A stretch of DNA of 34,301 nucleotides, from assembly GCA_020024475.1 (NCBI GenBank), contig JAHHTS010000023.1, positions 1-34,301 of the forward strand, written 5' to 3'. This DNA comes from Oscillospiraceae bacterium (GTDB taxonomy: Bacteria; Bacillota; Clostridia; Oscillospirales; Ruminococcaceae). Shown here in pieces: positions 1 through 7,100 of this stretch. The notes below the pieces were generated by a model. That model made no database searches. It was not told the DNA's origin and worked only from the letters and a program-made list of their open reading frames with translations. Position numbers and translations under genes: made by a program. Within the stretch, counting starts at the first letter, position 1; each line of letters begins with the position of its first letter.

Positions 1-99
1 GCCTATAATTTTTATTCATAGTAAAATTGGTTATTGTGAGATAATTAACTTTGCTTGTTATTTTATAATCATTAAATTATAAATAAAATATTCAATAAA

Positions 100-1392
100 T
101 TATTTATAATTTATTGATTTTGATTTTTTAAAGCCTAAAATAGAACATACTATAAGAACAAGAATATTTATTATTCGCATAGTAATAGTTAGTTCGCAAA
201 GTGATTTAATAACTACAAAAAGTTCTATAATCGCACATATAAAGATAATCAAAAAGTAAAATGGTGTCGGTATATTAAGCCATGATTTTTGCCATTCGCT
301 TTTAAATACAAAAGGAAAATTAACAGATGAAATAATCATCAATATTGCAGATAAGGCACCTAAGGCCATTGTTATACTTGCTATTTGTGAAATTGAAAAG
401 TTAAATATAACTGGTAAAGATCCTATTATAAAAATGATTATTATTGAAATATGGTATGCGCCATATCTGTTTTGACTAGATATAAATTTAGGTAGCCAAC
501 CTTCTTTTGCACCAGCTATTGCTGGTAGTGCTGAATTCATGATACCTGCATTCATTGTGGTAAGCAGTGCAAATATAGGACCAAATATAACAAAAAGGTT
601 AAATACAAATGGTGTCATTATAGATTTAGCAGTTATTATCAATGTATTGTTTGCTGTTTCGTTTAGGGGTAATACGGCAGCACTGGCAAAACCAACGGCC
701 ACATATATGAAGGTAATTATAATAGAAACAATTATCATAGATAGAGGGACTGTTTTTTTTGAATTTTTGCATTGTGTTGAATAATTGGATAAAGAAGCAA
801 CTCCATCACAAGAGTAACTTAATAGGACTACAGCTGTAAAGAAGCCACTTTTACCACCCCGAAACATATAATTAGATGAAAAATCTAGATATCCAGATTG
901 CATATTTACTATACCTAGAATAGAAAAAATAGTAAGTGATATAAGTAAAATTGGTGTTGCGATGCTTTGAATTTTACTCATAACATTTAAACCAAATAAA
1001 TTGGCTATGCAAAAGAATCCCCATAGCATTATTGTAAAAGCTTTACTATTGATAAAAGGTAAAAATTCACTTATGTATTGGGATAGGGCTAATACGGCTG
1101 TGCCTCTGGCAGACCAATTTAAAATAGAAGAAAGTGATATAAGACCACCATACTTCATACCAGAACATCTTGTTATCATTCCATAATATCCACCATCAAC
1201 CGTTACGGCTGAGGTGAAAAATATTACAGGTAAAATTCTTATAAAAGATAAGATGCATGCTATAAGAAATGCCAGCCATACTGAATAACCCGTACTTGCT
1301 ATGGCACTTCCTACAATACTAACCACTCCGGCACCTATAACATGACCTGTGCCTATCCATACTAATTGTTTTAAATCTAACTTATTTTTCAT
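100..1392 (-). CDS. APC-superfamily amino-acid permease
   Basis: A 430-aa, very hydrophobic protein with about 12 predicted membrane helices, the usual size and form of amino acid-polyamine-organocation (APC) transporters. The first helix carries the glycine-rich substrate-site motif GHVIGAGVVS (about residues 17-26), typical of helix 1 in this superfamily. It should act in the cytoplasmic membrane as a secondary transporter of an amino acid or related amine. The substrate cannot be read from the sequence. The ATG has a good ribosome binding site (GGAGAAG) a few bases upstream. It lies downstream of the EFR1 gene on the same strand, but a strong terminator separates them, so it is probably its own unit. 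I see no clear terminator in the 99 bases between its stop and the window edge. Family is confident; function within the family is open. Confidence 0.85.
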   Translation of the reverse strand: MKNKLDLKQLVWIGTGHVIGAGVVSIVGSAIASTGYSVWLAFLIACILSFIRILPVIFFTSAVTVDGGYYGMITRCSGMKYGGLISLSSILNWSARGTAVLALSQYISEFLPFINSKAFTIMLWGFFCIANLFGLNVMSKIQSIATPILLISLTIFSILGIVNMQSGYLDFSSNYMFRGGKSGFFTAVVLLSYSCDGVASLSNYSTQCKNSKKTVPLSMIIVSIIITFIYVAVGFASAAVLPLNETANNTLIITAKSIMTPFVFNLFVIFGPIFALLTTMNAGIMNSALPAIAGAKEGWLPKFISSQNRYGAYHISIIIIFIIGSLPVIFNFSISQIASITMALGALSAILMIISSVNFPFVFKSEWQKSWLNIPTPFYFLIIFICAIIELFVVIKSLCELTITMRIINILVLIVCSILGFKKSKSINYK

Positions 1393-1429
1393 ATGTCTTC
1401 TCCAATGTTTTATTAATTATTATGGAAAA

Positions 1430-1467
1430 AACAAAAATAAAATGCCTTGTCAATTATGACAAGGCAT
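1430..1467 (-). terminator. Intrinsic terminator after the EFR1 gene
   Basis: Read on the minus strand, an 11-bp perfect inverted repeat (arms 1442-1452 and 1457-1467, loop of 4) is followed by a T-rich run. It sits just after the stop of the EFR1-family gene and separates it from the permease. Confidence 0.85.
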
Positions 1468-1483
1468 AAGTTTTATGTATCAA

Positions 1484-2272
1484 TTACATGAAAAATTCAT
1501 TTTCTCTATCTGGTTTTGCGAAACCTGCTTCACATCTTGCAATCATTTGATCATAAGCATCATAATTAAATACTTTAGCATTTACAGGACATTTTGTTAC
1601 ACAACTATGACAGAGAAAACAATTTTTACCTTCGTTAACAATTTTTGTAGGATCTTCTTTGCTGATAATTCCACTTGGGCAGTTATTTGCACAAATACCA
1701 CATTTTATGCATGCATCTGTTGTTGATGGTATCATTGGGCCAGGTTTAGAACCTTCAACTTCGTATGGTCTATGCCCGGGAATAACACCTTTAGAAAGTG
1801 CATTTCCTTCTTTAGCAACAACTAGCTTCATGAATTCAGCAGCGCCTTCTAGATCTTTTGAATCTGGTCTAGAACCAGCGATATTGTCAGAGAATGAATG
1901 TCTGCCAACAACTGCAGCACCGGCAATAACTTTAAACCCATTTACAGTCATAATATCTTCCATCTCCACAAGAGCATCATCATAATGACGATTTCCATAT
2001 GAAGCAACAACTACGCAAGGTGTTTCTTCGCCTTTTAGTGCATTTACATAATCCAAGCAAAAATATGGCACTCTACCACCATAAACTGGAAGTGCAATGA
2101 TAACGAAATCATCTTTACCAAATTTAGGTGCTTTTGCAGGATCTCTGTTTTCAGGAAGAGTGAAATTATATTCAATAATATCGCTTGAAATAGAGTTACC
2201 CATTGCAAGAGCATACTTTTTGTCTACATCTGTTGCACTAAAATAAACAAGGCTGACTTTTTTTACTTCCAT
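1484..2272 (-). CDS. EFR1-family protein: flavodoxin-like domain plus two 4Fe-4S clusters
   Basis: A 262-aa cytosolic protein. The N-terminal part (about 1-160) resembles a flavodoxin fold, with the strand/loop YFSATDVDKK near residue 10 and a second FMN-loop-like segment LPVYGGRVP near 61-69. The C-terminal part has two four-cysteine ferredoxin motifs: C188-x2-C191-x2-C194-x3-C198-P and C218-x2-C221-x2-C224-x3-C228-P, each of the 4Fe-4S type. This architecture matches the EFR1 family found in many Clostridia, which is assumed to pass electrons between flavin and iron-sulfur carriers; the physiological partner is unknown. The first flavodoxin loop is atypical for FMN phosphate binding (SATDVDKK rather than S/T-x-T-G-x-T), so FMN binding should not be taken for granted. 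It appears to be a single-gene unit with its own promoter and terminator. Confidence 0.85.
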   Translation of the reverse strand: MEVKKVSLVYFSATDVDKKYALAMGNSISSDIIEYNFTLPENRDPAKAPKFGKDDFVIIALPVYGGRVPYFCLDYVNALKGEETPCVVVASYGNRHYDDALVEMEDIMTVNGFKVIAGAAVVGRHSFSDNIAGSRPDSKDLEGAAEFMKLVVAKEGNALSKGVIPGHRPYEVEGSKPGPMIPSTTDACIKCGICANNCPSGIISKEDPTKIVNEGKNCFLCHSCVTKCPVNAKVFNYDAYDQMIARCEAGFAKPDRENEFFM

Positions 2273-2307
2273 AATAAATCTCCTTTTGATATAAAATCTT
2301 TACAAAT

Positions 2308-2336
2308 ATTCTAGCATACAGAACTATAATTTTCAA
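2308..2336 (-). promoter_or_regulatory. Promoter of the EFR1 gene
   Basis: On the minus strand, TTGAAA (2331-2336) and TAGAAT (2308-2313) are separated by 17 bases, and TGC directly precedes the -10 box (extended -10). The start codon is about 35 bases downstream, with AAGGAG in front of it. Confidence 0.7.
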
Positions 2337-2357
2337 GATTTAGGATAAGCTAGCTTT

Positions 2358-2813
2358 TCAATCAGCTTCCAAGAAGTAATCACTAATTTTAAGATAATAA
2401 TCAATATTATTGTGCCTTCTATCTAATGGAAAATAATAAAATAAATTTAAATCAATTAAATATGTATTATGTGTGCTGTGACGTATGTCAAAGATAAAAA
2501 AATTAGTGTTTGAAATGTAAATAGCTTTTATTTTTTTGTTTAAAAACTCGTCATCTATGAAATAAAAAATATCTGAATTTAAATTGGTATACATGAACTT
2601 TCTCATAAGATTATCAGATGCAACTCCAATTTTGTCATATAAAACAACCTTATTATTTAAAGTTTGTGATTTATTTATGGTTTCGTAGGTTTTATCAATT
2701 GCCTTAATGTCAATAAGCGATTTATAATATAAAAAATTATCGGTTAAAACTGTTTTTGCCGCCGACAACCAAAGTATTTTTTTATGATATATGTTATTAT
2801 ATTTTTCTTTCAT
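2358..2813 (-). CDS. Hypothetical protein, 151 aa
   Basis: I do not recognise this protein. It starts best at the ATG at 2813, which has AGGTGGTG six bases upstream; in-frame GTG codons exist further upstream. The product is rich in Asn, Tyr, Phe, Ile and Lys and has no obvious signal peptide, membrane helix or cysteine cluster. It is probably a small soluble alpha/beta protein (guess from the alternation of hydrophobic and polar stretches such as DIFYFIDDEF and NTNFFIFDI). It lies on its own, divergent from pduL. A clean start site and an intact reading frame through very AT-rich DNA favour a real gene. No function is offered. Confidence 0.6.
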   Translation of the reverse strand: MKEKYNNIYHKKILWLSAAKTVLTDNFLYYKSLIDIKAIDKTYETINKSQTLNNKVVLYDKIGVASDNLMRKFMYTNLNSDIFYFIDDEFLNKKIKAIYISNTNFFIFDIRHSTHNTYLIDLNLFYYFPLDRRHNNIDYYLKISDYFLEAD

Positions 2814-3005
2814 GTTTAACACCACCTAAAAAATGTAGTTTTTTATAAAATAACTTCGTTATAAGTCACAATGCACTATATTATTTTATTCAAAATTTGT
2901 GCAAATGTTTAAAAAATAATTTTTATAACTATTATGCTTGTAAAAAAAGTTTTTTTAATGTATTATAATTCTTAGCGAAATTAAATTATCTGGAGGATTT
3001 TAATT

Positions 3006-3572
3006 ATGGCAAAAATTTTAGTTGAAACATCTGCAAGACATATCCATCTTACACAGGAACATGTTGATATACTTTTTGGCGCTGGTCATCAACTCACAAA
3101 GAAAAAAGACCTTTCACAGCCTGGTCAGTTTGCTTGTGAAGAAAGAGTAACAGTTGTTGGCCCAAAAAGAGAATTGGCTAATGTTTCTATTCTTGGTCCG
3201 GTTAGAAAAGCTTCACAGGTTGAACTTTCACTCACAGATGCTCGTTCTATCGGATTATCTGCACCAGTAAGAGAATCAGGTGATATTGCAGGTTCTGCAC
3301 CATGTAAACTTGTTGGTCCTGCTGGTGAAGTTGAATTGACAGAAGGTGTTATTGCAGCTAAGAGACATATTCATATCACACCAGAAGATGCACAGAGTTT
3401 TGGTGTTACTGACAAAGAAATTGTTAAAGTAAAAATCGATTCTGATGGCAGAAGCCTTGTATTTGATGATGTAGTAGTTCGTGTTTCAGCATCTTATGCA
3501 ACAGCAATGCATATTGATACAGATGAATCAAATGCTTGTGGTGGTGCAAAAGAAGGCGAAATTGTTAAATAA
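3006..3572 (+). CDS. pduL: Phosphate propanoyl/acetyltransferase PduL
   Basis: A 188-aa protein with the two-repeat PduL layout: HIHL at residues 12-15 and the matching HIHI at 121-124, the histidine pairs that hold zinc in this family, and NACGG near the C-terminus. PduL moves an acyl group between CoA and phosphate (acetyl-CoA or propanoyl-CoA to the acyl phosphate) and is unrelated to the classical Pta enzyme. The protein begins only about ten residues before the first histidine motif, so it has no N-terminal extension of the sort that targets PduL into a microcompartment, and no shell genes are nearby. A cytosolic role in acetate formation with acetate kinase is the likely reading. The ATG follows TGGAGG, and a clean terminator ends this single-gene unit. 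Confidence 0.93.
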   Translation: MAKILVETSARHIHLTQEHVDILFGAGHQLTKKKDLSQPGQFACEERVTVVGPKRELANVSILGPVRKASQVELSLTDARSIGLSAPVRESGDIAGSAPCKLVGPAGEVELTEGVIAAKRHIHITPEDAQSFGVTDKEIVKVKIDSDGRSLVFDDVVVRVSASYATAMHIDTDESNACGGAKEGEIVK

Positions 3573-3589
3573 TTAAATTTTATACTTAT

Positions 3590-3615
3590 AAAGACCGCTA
3601 AAAGCGGTCTTTTTA
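3590..3615 (+). terminator. Intrinsic terminator after pduL
   Basis: A 10-bp perfect inverted repeat (arms 3590-3599 and 3603-3612, loop AAA) is followed by a T run. Confidence 0.9.
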
Positions 3616-3645
3616 TTCTTAATGTGAAAAAATTGCAATAATGTA

Positions 3646-3674
3646 TTGAAATTATATTTAATATATGATAATAT
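3646..3674 (+). promoter_or_regulatory. Promoter of the SRP RNA gene
   Basis: TTGAAA (3646-3651), a 17-base spacer and TAATAT (3669-3674) preceded by TGA (extended -10). The predicted start of transcription, about 7-10 bases downstream, coincides with the 5' end of the SRP RNA helix at 3684-3686. It may also drive dnaX, because no terminator lies between the RNA and dnaX. Confidence 0.65.
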
Positions 3675-3685
3675 ATAGAAGTTAC

Positions 3686-3858
3686 AGGACAGTGCTATTT
3701 AGCGTTGTCAGATATGCAAAGAAAGCCGGCACGAAGGTAGGCTGTGAACCATGTCAGGTGGGGAACCAAGCAGCATTAAGCAGATTCTCCTTGCGATGCT
3801 TTAGCTTTCTTTGTATATGTGATAATGCAAAACGCCTATGGCGTTTATAGCCTGTCCT
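3686..3858 (+). ncRNA. ffs: Signal recognition particle RNA (4.5S/scRNA)
   Basis: The conserved Ffh-binding domain is clear: GTGAACC (about 3744-3750), then GTCAGGTG, a GGAA tetraloop closed by G-C, and CAAGCAGC (about 3753-3774). The two ends close the molecule: AGGACAG (3686-3692) pairs with CTGTCCT (3852-3858), and GCTAT (3694-3698) pairs with ATAGC (3847-3851). A 15-bp helix joins 3712-3726 to 3804-3818. Its place just upstream of dnaX is the usual one in Firmicutes. The length, about 173 nt, lies between the small (about 100 nt) and large Alu-containing (about 270 nt) bacterial types. The RNA guides Ffh to signal sequences on ribosomes. The ends are inferred from pairing. Confidence 0.9.
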
Positions 3859-3882
3859 ATTTTGAAATAAGGGGGTCAATTT

Positions 3883-5514
3883 ATGCACATAGCTTTGTAC
3901 AGAAAATACCGTCCAAAGACATTTGAACAAGTGATTGGCCAAAAATATGTAGTTGAAGCACTTAAAAATCAAGTGAATAGTGGAAAGATAGGACATGCTT
4001 TCCTTTTCACAGGTACACGAGGTACTGGTAAAACAAGTTGTGCTAAAATTTTTGCTAAAGCTGTAAACTGTTTGCACCCTGTAAATGGAGAGCCATGTCT
4101 TGAGTGTGATGTCTGCAAAGGTATAGAAAACGAATCCATTTATGATGTCACTGAAATGGATGCAGCTTCAAATAACTCCGTAGAAGACATAAGGGATGTT
4201 CTAAACGAAGTTAATTATCTTCCGGTTATGGCAAAATATAGAGTATATATAATAGATGAAGTGCATATGTTGTCACAAGCTGCTTTTAATGCACTTTTGA
4301 AAACATTGGAAGAACCTCCAGCACATGTGATTTTTATTTTAGCAACAACAGAAATTCATAAGGTTCCTGCTACTATACTTTCTCGCTGTCAACGATATGA
4401 TTTTACAAAACTGACAGTAGAGAATATATCTAATGCGCTTCTACACATAGCAAAAGAAGAGAATATTTCACTTACACCTGGAGCAGCAAAAATGATAGCC
4501 TCACTTTCTGATGGAGCGATGAGAGATGCTAACAGTATACTTGATACTTGTATTTCTATGGGAAATGTAGTTGATGAAGAAACAGTAGCAAATATCGTGG
4601 GCGTTCCGAAAGAAAATGATATTTTTGATTTTGTTAATAATCTTATTGAGGCTGATATGGCTAAATCAATGCAATCTTTGATGGGGATTGTTCAAAGGAG
4701 CATTGATATAAAGAGATTGTGTGAAGAACTTATAACACATTTTAGCAACTTGTTAATTGCAAATTTGGTAGGAAGTACACCACAGCTGTTAAATATGTCC
4801 GATGATAAATTTAATAAGTTAAAACAACAAGCCGAGAATTGCTCACATTCTTTCATAACATTTGCTTTGAATTGTTTTATTACTGCACTTGACAGTATTA
4901 ATAAGGGACAAAATGCTAAAATTGTAATGGATATTGCAGTTTACACTATGTGCTCACCACAACAAGTCACGCAACCGGCAATTATTAGACCTACACAAAT
5001 ACAAACCATACAACATGTTAATAATGCCGCAGAAAGTAAATTAAATTCTTCCAACGATAAAATTATAAAACAACCAAGCACGGAATTTGTAAATACTGAA
5101 AAAAATATAGAAGTGTCAGAATCACAAGTAGAGCCACAAGAACCTCAACAAATTACTCAAAAACCAATTCAAAAAGCCGAAGAAAAGCCGGCGGAATTTG
5201 AATATTGGCAAAATGTTGTGGATATTATTGCTGATATAGATATACCATTACATTCACTTTTGAAAAACTCAAAGGCATATTTATTTAAAGGTATTATTTA
5301 TATAAAAGCTAGCGAAGGATTTAACGATTATATTAGAAACAATAAAGAGATTAATGGTATAATAAAAAATGCTATCTTACAAGCTTGTGGATATAGGTAT
5401 AAAATAGGCGGATACAAGAATATCGCCCATATGTTTATGAATGAACAACATGATAGTTTGAATGACATTCTTGCTCTGCGCAAGTGCGGAGTTGAAGTCA
5501 ATATAAAAGATTAA
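3883..5514 (+). CDS. dnaX: DNA polymerase III subunit gamma/tau
   Basis: A 543-aa clamp-loader ATPase. The AAA+ core is complete: Walker A GTRGTGKT (44-51), zinc-binding cysteines C63, C72, C75 and C78, Walker B/DEVH (125-128), and the sensor 1/SRC region (ILSRCQR, about 165-171). Domain III follows to about residue 365. A Gln/Glu/Pro/Asn-rich linker (about 365-430) then leads to a C-terminal tau-like domain. The protein loads the beta clamp and ties leading- and lagging-strand polymerases together. It starts at an ATG preceded by AAGGGGG and heads a dnaX-yaaK-recR operon downstream of the SRP RNA, the standard Firmicutes order. I see no convincing programmed frameshift site for a separate gamma form. 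Confidence 0.97.
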   Translation: MHIALYRKYRPKTFEQVIGQKYVVEALKNQVNSGKIGHAFLFTGTRGTGKTSCAKIFAKAVNCLHPVNGEPCLECDVCKGIENESIYDVTEMDAASNNSVEDIRDVLNEVNYLPVMAKYRVYIIDEVHMLSQAAFNALLKTLEEPPAHVIFILATTEIHKVPATILSRCQRYDFTKLTVENISNALLHIAKEENISLTPGAAKMIASLSDGAMRDANSILDTCISMGNVVDEETVANIVGVPKENDIFDFVNNLIEADMAKSMQSLMGIVQRSIDIKRLCEELITHFSNLLIANLVGSTPQLLNMSDDKFNKLKQQAENCSHSFITFALNCFITALDSINKGQNAKIVMDIAVYTMCSPQQVTQPAIIRPTQIQTIQHVNNAAESKLNSSNDKIIKQPSTEFVNTEKNIEVSESQVEPQEPQQITQKPIQKAEEKPAEFEYWQNVVDIIADIDIPLHSLLKNSKAYLFKGIIYIKASEGFNDYIRNNKEINGIIKNAILQACGYRYKIGGYKNIAHMFMNEQHDSLNDILALRKCGVEVNIKD

Positions 5515-5535
5515 TATTTCAAGGAGATAAATAAA

Positions 5536-5883
5536 ATGAAAGCTAGATTACCAAAAGGCATGGGTGGTGGCCCACAGAATATGAACCGGATTATTAAACA
5601 GGCACAAAAAATGCAGGATGATATGAAAGAACTTCAGGATAGACTTGATGTTACAGAATATTCTGGTGAAAGTGGTTCTGGTCTCGTAAAAGCAACTGTA
5701 ACAGGTAAACATGATGTTACCAGTATAAAAATTGATCCAAATGCAATTGATCCTGAGGATATTGAAATGTTGGAAGATCTTATTGCAGCAGCTATTAATG
5801 ATGCTATTACAAAAGCTAAAACCGAGAGTGAAGCTGAAATGGATAAAATCACAGGTGGCATCAGCGTACCTGGTATTATGTAA
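5536..5883 (+). CDS. yaaK: YbaB/EbfC (YaaK) family nucleoid-associated protein
   Basis: A 115-aa protein with the family layout: a long N-terminal helix of lysine- and methionine-rich sequence (IIKQAQKMQDDMKELQDRL, about 19-37), a central beta sheet with VKATVTGKHDVTSIKIDP, and C-terminal helices. The family forms dimers that bind DNA. It sits between dnaX and recR, 21 bases after dnaX and 2 bases before recR, as in many bacteria, which suggests a role linked to replication or recombination. The ATG has AAGGAG upstream. Confidence 0.93.
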   Translation: MKARLPKGMGGGPQNMNRIIKQAQKMQDDMKELQDRLDVTEYSGESGSGLVKATVTGKHDVTSIKIDPNAIDPEDIEMLEDLIAAAINDAITKAKTESEAEMDKITGGISVPGIM

Positions 5884-5885
5884 TT

Positions 5886-6488
5886 ATGTCACAGTACAAC
5901 GCAGAGCCTTTAGAAAGGCTTATCAATAATTTTTCTCGTCTTAACGGTGTAGGCCGTAAAGGGGCGACAAGAATGGCATATCAAGTTCTTAGCATGGATA
6001 AAAATGAAGCCGAAGAATTTGCAAATTCTATAATGGATGTACATGACAAAATTAAGCGCTGTGCTATTTGTCAAAATTTCACAGATCAAGAAGTTTGTTC
6101 TATATGTTCATCTAGTAAAAGAGATAATAGTGTTGTCTGCATTGTTGAAAGTCCGAGAGATGTTGCTACATTTGAGAAAACAAGAGAGTATAACGGAGTA
6201 TACCATGTACTGCATGGACTCATCTCACCTATGGATGGGATAACGGCTGAACAACTTACTATAAAAGAGCTTTTGGCACGATTGAAAGACGAAACTATAA
6301 AAGAGGTTATCATGGCAACTAGTCCTACAATTGAGGGTGAAACTACAACTATGTATATTTCTCGTCTTATAAAACCTTTGGGTGTGAAGGTGACAAGACT
6401 TGCTTATGGATTGCCAGTAGGAGCATCATTAGAATATGCTGATGAAGTTACGCTTTATAGAGCTCTTGAAGGTAGAACAGAAATATAA
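5886..6488 (+). CDS. recR: Recombination mediator protein RecR
   Basis: A 200-aa protein of normal RecR length. It has an N-terminal helix-hairpin-helix region (LNGVGRKGATRMAYQ, about 19-33), a four-cysteine zinc motif (C59, C62, C71, C74), a Toprim domain from about residue 82 (VVCIVESPRDV ... EVIMATSPTIEGETT), and the C-terminal RLAYGLPVGASLEYAD segment (Walker-B-like). It works with RecF/RecO to load RecA at single-strand gaps. It starts two bases after the yaaK stop with no good ribosome binding site of its own, so translation is probably coupled to yaaK. It is the last gene of the operon. Confidence 0.97.
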   Translation: MSQYNAEPLERLINNFSRLNGVGRKGATRMAYQVLSMDKNEAEEFANSIMDVHDKIKRCAICQNFTDQEVCSICSSSKRDNSVVCIVESPRDVATFEKTREYNGVYHVLHGLISPMDGITAEQLTIKELLARLKDETIKEVIMATSPTIEGETTTMYISRLIKPLGVKVTRLAYGLPVGASLEYADEVTLYRALEGRTEI

Positions 6489-6495
6489 AACAATA

Positions 6496-6524
6496 AAAAG
6501 CAGTGCTAACTACACTGCTTTTTT
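6496..6524 (+). terminator. Intrinsic terminator of the dnaX-yaaK-recR operon
   Basis: A 10-bp perfect stem (6496-6505 with 6513-6522) followed by T residues. Confidence 0.9.
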
Positions 6525-6589
6525 GTTAGTTTGCAATAAAATATTTTTTAGTATAAAACATTTTTAAAAAATATTAGGTATTTTGTATA

Positions 6590-6618
6590 TTGAAAATGAG
6601 AAAAATATCATTTATTAT
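6590..6618 (+). promoter_or_regulatory. Promoter of the ACT-protein operon
   Basis: TTGAAA (6590-6595), a 17-base spacer and TATTAT (6613-6618), about 40 bases before the start codon. A second TTGAAA at 6627-6632 has no well-placed -10 partner. Confidence 0.55.
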
Positions 6619-6662
6619 GTAATATATTGAAATTACTTTATACTAGATAAGGAAGTGACAAA

Positions 6663-7097
6663 ATGTCCAAAAAATTTTTATTGGTAGATAGTGATGTTTT
6701 ACCAGAAGTATTTTTAAAAGTAGTAAAAGCAAAAGAACTTTTAGCGGCAGGCACAGTTAAAAATCTTTCAGCAGCTGCAAAAGAAGTGAATATTTCAAGA
6801 AGTGCTCTTTATAAGTATAAAGATAAAATTTTTGATGTTAGCGAAACAAAAACAGTTGTTGCGGTTCATGTGGTTTTGATTGATGAGCTTGGTGCTTTAC
6901 AGAATTTACTTAAGCTGATTGCAAAATACAATATAAGTATAGTGACTATTACACAATCAGCACCTGTCGACGGAACAGCTACTGTGTCAATTACTTTAAA
7001 AGTAAAAGATATGATAGGTGATGTGGATGAGCTTGTTGAAGAAATGAAAATTCAAGACTTTGTTGTTACAGCAAAAAGAATTATGCGGGATATGTAA
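6663..7097 (+). CDS. pheB: PheB-type ACT-domain protein (UPF0735)
   Basis: A 144-aa protein. The N-terminal part (about 1-60) has a short helical region with a helix-turn-helix-like stretch NLSAAAKEVNISRSALYKYK (34-53); the C-terminal part (about 65-144) is an ACT domain, the small ligand-binding fold that senses amino acids. This matches the UPF0735/PheB family, often found with genes of the aspartate family (thrB, hom, lysC) in Firmicutes. The molecular role is not settled; by context it is probably an amino-acid-responsive regulator. Here it is coupled to a second ACT-bearing gene that starts three bases after its stop. The ATG is preceded by AAGGAAG. Confidence 0.85.
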   Translation: MSKKFLLVDSDVLPEVFLKVVKAKELLAAGTVKNLSAAAKEVNISRSALYKYKDKIFDVSETKTVVAVHVVLIDELGALQNLLKLIAKYNISIVTITQSAPVDGTATVSITLKVKDMIGDVDELVEEMKIQDFVVTAKRIMRDM

Positions 7098-7100
7098 ATT

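Noticed and set aside
1..99. Left edge of the window as part of a gene
   Set aside because: Only AT-rich sequence with no frame, hairpin or promoter that could be supported.
3665..3850. Open frame of 61 codons downstream of pduL
   Set aside because: It coincides with the SRP RNA gene; the RNA structure explains the sequence.
5098..5105. Run of seven A residues in dnaX as a possible programmed frameshift site for gamma
   Set aside because: No following stem-loop or upstream Shine-Dalgarno-like element is evident, and such A runs are common in this AT-rich sequence.
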